DNA of 35,206 nucleotides. Source: SZUA-430 sp964646885. GTDB lineage: Bacteria > Pseudomonadota > Alphaproteobacteria > Micropepsales > Micropepsaceae. The notes beneath the pieces are model-generated. The model searched no databases. It was given only the letters and a program-made list of their open reading frames with translations, and was not told the DNA's origin. The DNA lies in contig CAZYFM010000020.1 of NCBI GenBank assembly GCA_964646885.1, positions 1 to 35,206 on the forward strand, given 5' to 3'. How positions within the stretch are numbered: position 1 is the first letter of the stretch; each line of letters opens with the position of its first letter. Shown here in pieces: positions 32,364 to 35,206 of the stretch. The position numbers and the translations under genes were made by a program.

Positions 32364-32390
32364 CATTGGATACTCGCAAAGGAGATTCCC

Positions 32391-33056
32391 GTGGCCCGGC
32401 GTCGGAAAGTGCCCCTCAGTCCCAGAAAACAGCCAGAACAGGATCGCTCCCGGGCTACCGTCGATGCCATCATGCAGGCCGCTGCTCGCGTTCTGGTGAC
32501 GGCAGGATACGAAGCCTTCACGACCAACCGGGTCGCGGAAAAGGCAGGTATCAGCATCGGTTCCCTCTACCAGTACTTCCCGAACAAGGATGCGCTGCTG
32601 AGCGAGCTCATGCGCCGCCACCTCGATGACATCGAGCGCGGCGTGGAGGAAATGGCCATTCACGCCCGCACAATGCCCCTGGAGCAACTCATCCGGACGG
32701 CAATCGACCAGAACATCCGCTCCCACATGATCGAGCCGGAGCTCCATCGCGTCCTGTCGGAAGAGGTGCCAACCCTGGGCCATCACCACTGGAAGGCTGA
32801 GTACGCCAGCCGCATGCACCAGCGGATCAGGGCCGCCTTCGAATTGCGCCGCAGCGAGATCGGCGTGCCCGATCTCGACCTCGCGGTCTATGTCGTCACG
32901 CGCACGGTCGAGGCCGTGATTCACAACGCCATGCCATCACGTGCCGCCGACCTGAAGTCAGGTGCGCTGGCAGAAGAGCTGGCGCGCATGCTCACGGGAT
33001 ACCTGTCGGGAACGGGCTCTCTGAAGAAGCTGCCGGGCAAGGCGACGGCGGCCTGA
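32391..33056 (+). CDS. TetR/AcrR family transcriptional regulator
   Basis: 221 residues. The N-terminal helix-turn-helix (about 22-68) has the TetR signature: RATVDAIMQAAARVL, GYEAFTTNRVAEKAGISIGSLYQYFPNKDALL. The C-terminal ligand-binding part is helical, with HHHWKAEYASRM and DLAVYVVTRTVEAVIHNAM resembling the TetR_C group; ligand unknown. The start GTG 32391 is fixed by AAAGGAG with six bases to the start; the frame upstream runs through the operator and is not coding. It diverges from the ferredoxin/O-methyltransferase pair, with two operator palindromes between, so it probably represses that pair and itself. Confidence 0.94.
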   Translation: MARRRKVPLSPRKQPEQDRSRATVDAIMQAAARVLVTAGYEAFTTNRVAEKAGISIGSLYQYFPNKDALLSELMRRHLDDIERGVEEMAIHARTMPLEQLIRTAIDQNIRSHMIEPELHRVLSEEVPTLGHHHWKAEYASRMHQRIRAAFELRRSEIGVPDLDLAVYVVTRTVEAVIHNAMPSRAADLKSGALAEELARMLTGYLSGTGSLKKLPGKATAA

Positions 33057-33281
33057 GGCAACCGGCGACCGCCAAGCGTACGACAGTCACTTTCGGCCAC
33101 GCGCGGCCCGGGCACCCATCCGCTCGCCGGTGTGGGGCATCCATGCACCTTGGTCCTGGTTTCCGCAAAAACGCCGGTAAACGGCCTCGCGGCGACGCTC
33201 GGGTCGCCTTGACACGCTGCGGTTCGAAACCGACCATGCGGCCTTCGATTGTAACTACGTTTGTAAGGGTAGGGTTCGTCC

Positions 33282-33620
33282 ATGCGCGGTCTGGGTCAAA
33301 TCATGTGGCAGACATGGAGAAGCATCGTGTCCTTCTTCCTGTCCTTCGTCGTGCTCGGCCTGATGGTTGTTCTGACGCCCGAGTGGGTGACGGGCTTCAT
33401 CGAAACCGCCGGTTCCATGAAGTACTTCATCATGGACAGCGCCGAAGGCATGCTCGGCAATGGCTCCCCCTCGGCGCTCTTCGGCCTTGTCGTCGGTGAC
33501 ACGGCCATCGCACTGACGCTGATGACACTGTTCACGCGCGTGGTTGTGCTCACGCTGATCATGTGGCTCGGTGGCTTGATCTATTCGGCAATCTTCGGAA
33601 GCCGCCAGTCATCCCACTGA
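33282..33620 (+). CDS. Small integral membrane protein of unknown function
   Basis: 112 residues with two or three hydrophobic segments (about 14-34, 65-85 and 88-104) and short polar ends. A central loop includes SMKYFIMDSAEGMLGNGSPS. It looks like one of the many small two- or three-helix alphaproteobacterial membrane proteins; I do not recognise a family with certainty. ATG 33282 has an AGGG about ten bases upstream; ATG 33303 is an alternative that removes seven residues. It stands alone, 225 bases after tetR, and I see no feature in that spacer. Confidence 0.6.
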   Translation: MRGLGQIMWQTWRSIVSFFLSFVVLGLMVVLTPEWVTGFIETAGSMKYFIMDSAEGMLGNGSPSALFGLVVGDTAIALTLMTLFTRVVVLTLIMWLGGLIYSAIFGSRQSSH

Positions 33621-33874
33621 GCCGGCAATCGCACGTAAGCTTTCGCCGACCGGAGCCGGTGGCGCGAGAATCCACGTCCGCGCGCCCACGCACGCCTCAT
33701 CCACCCCTGCAACAGCGAGGGGCGTTCGCATGACAGGCCAGCCGGAAGCTTTGCAGGCGCTCGGGATGAAGTCCGCACAAGGGGCGGCAGGTTGCGCCTG
33801 AAGGCCAGGGAACTGGCGTGTCGGTTTTCACAATGACAAGTCGCAGCCGCGCCGGAATTTCGGTCTTCCGGCGG
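33621..33874. other. Intergenic stretch before the assembly gap, nothing recognised
   Basis: 254 bases between the small membrane protein stop and the N block. Frames are open on both strands but the translations have no recognisable domain, no ribosome-binding site and a shadow-like composition. A gene beginning just before the gap cannot be ruled out. Confidence 0.5.
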
Positions 33875-33974
33875 NNNNNNNNNNNNNNNNNNNNNNNNNN
33901 NNNNNNNNNNNNNNNNNNNNNNNNNNNNNNNNNNNNNNNNNNNNNNNNNNNNNNNNNNNNNNNNNNNNNNNNNN
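33875..33974. other. Assembly gap of 100 N
   Basis: Exactly 100 undetermined bases, the conventional placeholder for a gap of unknown length. Sequence to the left and right may be further apart than shown. Confidence 0.99.
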
Positions 33975-34612
33975 TACTCCTTCCGGTCCACCATGCTCAT
34001 GACGTCGGAGCTCGCGCCCGCAGGCGCTGCGATCTCCACCACGCGCTCGTCGACATCGTCATACTCAAGGCGGAGTGCGCGCGACATGGTGGCGTGCATT
34101 TCGTATGTCGTGGTGATGTAGGTGAACTCGAGGATTTCCTCGTCGGAAAGGTATTTCTTCATCTCGGTGAAGATCTCCTCCGGCACGCGCCCGCCCATCA
34201 GCACCAGGCAGTCCGTGTAGGCCAGCACCGCGCGCTCGACCGGGCTCCAGACGTCCGCGATGGACCAGTAGGGGATCGCCTTGATCTGCGCTTCGGACAG
34301 CCCGACATCGCGCGACGCCTTGCAGTGCTGCGAGAACACGAACTGCGAGCCGCGGGCCCAGCCCGCACGAATCTGCCCCAGCTCGCGCAGTTTCGCAGAC
34401 AGCTTGCGATTGGGGCTGCGATAGAACTGGAAGCCCTCGGTCGTGTGCTTGAACGCATCGGGTACCAGCGCGAACACCGTCCACCAGTTGCCCGGCGTCC
34501 CCGTCGCCGTCCCCGGCTCCTTCACCGGATCCCGCTCGCCAAACAGAACCTTGTAGATCTGCTTCGCAAACGGATCGGCATCGGCCTTGGAAACCTGTCT
34601 GAGCCTTGGCAT
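33975..34612 (-). CDS. Carboxymuconolactone decarboxylase (CMD)/AhpD-like family protein, 3' end in gap
   Basis: At least 212 residues. The CMD-fold core is visible: LRELGQIRAGWARGSQFVFSQHCKASRDVGLSEAQ, the SQHC...GLSE pattern replacing the active-site region of AhpD, and then AVLAYTDCLVLMGGRVPEEIFTEMKKYLSDEEILEFTYI. It has a single Cys in the QHC position, not the CxxC of peroxidase-active AhpD, so redox activity is doubtful. Related proteins are often annotated only as CMD family. ATG 34612 has GGAGG seven bases upstream. Reading stops in the N block after VDRKE followed by TA-, so the next codon is either a stop or Tyr; the protein is probably nearly complete. It diverges from the GxxExxY gene. 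Confidence 0.85.
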
Positions 34613-34719
34613 GCGTCGTCCTCCAGAATGTGTCAGTGGGATGGGTTGTTACAATTGCATGGATGAAAGGAGTTTCTCTTCCTGCCATGAACAGCCGCGT
34701 CATCTGCAGGGAGCGTTGC

Positions 34720-35166
34720 GTGAACACGGAATCCATTGCGCGAGTGGTTGTCCATGAAGCTTTCGGTTTGCACCGCCAGTTCGGGCCGGGATTGCTGGAA
34801 GGAGCCTATGAAACTCTCCTTGAGATCAGGCTCCTTGGCAAGGGCTTGCGGGTCGAGCGCCAAAGGCACTTCGATATTGAGTTCGAAGGCGTGGCTGTGC
34901 CGGACGCGTACCGTGTCGACTTGTTGGTGGAACGTCGCCTGGTGCTGGAAATCAAGGCTGTCGAGAAACTGGCGCCGGTCCATTTCAGGCAAGTCCTGAC
35001 CTACCTGAAAGTGCTGAAACTTCCATTGGGACTACTGATCAACTTCGGCGCAGCGACCTTCAGGGAAGGAATACATCGCGTGGCGAATGACTATTACGCT
35101 TTCGATACGCGTGATGGGAAGAAAGGGGATCTGACACAAAGGCACAAAACGGAAAAGGCACAATGA
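34720..35166 (+). CDS. GxxExxY family protein (PD-(D/E)XK nuclease fold)
   Basis: 148 residues. The name-giving motif is present as GLLEGAYE within FGPGLLEGAYETLLE. The PD-(D/E)XK-like core follows: YRVDLLVERRLVLEIKAVEKL, with the Asp and the ExK pair of this nuclease fold. Function is unknown; a nucleic-acid role is inferred from the fold only. The family is widespread, often on its own, with many copies in some genomes. I chose GTG 34720, which has GGGAG six bases upstream and gives the family-typical start (MNTESIARVVVHEAFGLHRQ); ATG 34687 is also in frame but its AAAGGAG is 14 bases away. The C-terminal ~20 residues are a basic tail. Confidence 0.88.
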   Translation: MNTESIARVVVHEAFGLHRQFGPGLLEGAYETLLEIRLLGKGLRVERQRHFDIEFEGVAVPDAYRVDLLVERRLVLEIKAVEKLAPVHFRQVLTYLKVLKLPLGLLINFGAATFREGIHRVANDYYAFDTRDGKKGDLTQRHKTEKAQ

Positions 35167-35206
35167 GAGTGGCCTAAAGGTCAAGTGGCCGTGCGTTGGC
35201 TCGGTA

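Noticed and set aside
32214..32390. Upstream extension of the TetR gene
   Set aside because: It would run through the operator and the start of the ferredoxin gene; AAAGGAG fixes GTG 32391.
1..35206. Search for tRNA, rRNA, CRISPR arrays, insertion sequences, phage or toxin-antitoxin genes
   Set aside because: Reading spacers and gene ends on both strands showed no repeat arrays, transposase motifs, cloverleaf-like sequences or phage genes.

Overview
This window looks like a piece of an alphaproteobacterial chromosome. GC is high (about 63% by impression), genes are tightly packed on both strands, and the content is typical of that class: a single-chain methylmalonyl-CoA mutase with MeaB, a thioredoxin-reductase-type ferredoxin-NADP reductase next to a [2Fe-2S] ferredoxin, NnrU, DUF3108, several single-domain phosphorelay proteins, and a large TipN-like membrane/coiled-coil protein. 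I cannot name the genus; a Caulobacterales- or Micropepsales-like lineage is a guess. The sequence is a draft: the first gene is cut at base 1 and a block of exactly 100 N (33875-33974) marks a scaffold join. No rRNA, tRNA, CRISPR array, insertion sequence or prophage was seen.

Layout. 1-9.3 kb: 3' part of methylmalonyl-CoA mutase, a GNAT acetyltransferase, a small secreted protein, RmuC, a fused membrane/patatin lipase, a periplasmic DUF3108 protein, MeaB (the GTPase that protects the mutase) and ribosomal protein bL28. 9.3-15.3 kb: a VUT/YhhQ-like transporter, the TipN-like protein, NnrU, an Hpt protein, an MBL-fold hydrolase and an AroQ chorismate mutase. 15.4-20.2 kb: ferredoxin reductase plus ferredoxin, then a signalling block with a receiver domain that has lost its phosphoacceptor Asp (Asn71), an overlapping Hpt-like gene, and a convergent 7TMR-DISM histidine kinase. 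20.3-25 kb: a minus-strand run of glycerol kinase, class II aldolase and a CoxL-like molybdenum hydroxylase large subunit without its partner subunits. 25.1-31.2 kb: moaA-nadK (overlapping), a NUDT19-like Nudix hydrolase, a degenerate EAL protein, two SAM methyltransferases and a YiiX-like protein with Ser in place of its catalytic Cys. 31.2-35.2 kb: a lower-GC O-methyltransferase coupled to a ferredoxin gene, a divergent TetR regulator with a clear double operator, a small membrane protein, the assembly gap, a carboxymuconolactone-decarboxylase-family protein and a GxxExxY nuclease-fold protein.

How it fits together. Most of the window is housekeeping and central metabolism: propionyl/methylmalonyl-CoA, glycerol, NADP and molybdenum cofactor, with moaA lying near a molybdoenzyme. 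The most interesting layer is signalling. Three proteins keep a recognisable fold but have lost key catalytic residues: the receiver (Asp to Asn), the EAL protein (two catalytic acids lost) and the YiiX-like protein (Cys to Ser). They sit among two Hpt proteins, a histidine kinase and a polarity-factor-like protein. The strongest regulatory sequences are the TetR double operator at 32329-32363 and a perfect intrinsic terminator that ends one base before a methyltransferase start codon at 29083. I did not find a clearly new multi-gene system; the pseudo-receiver/Hpt/kinase block is the best candidate.
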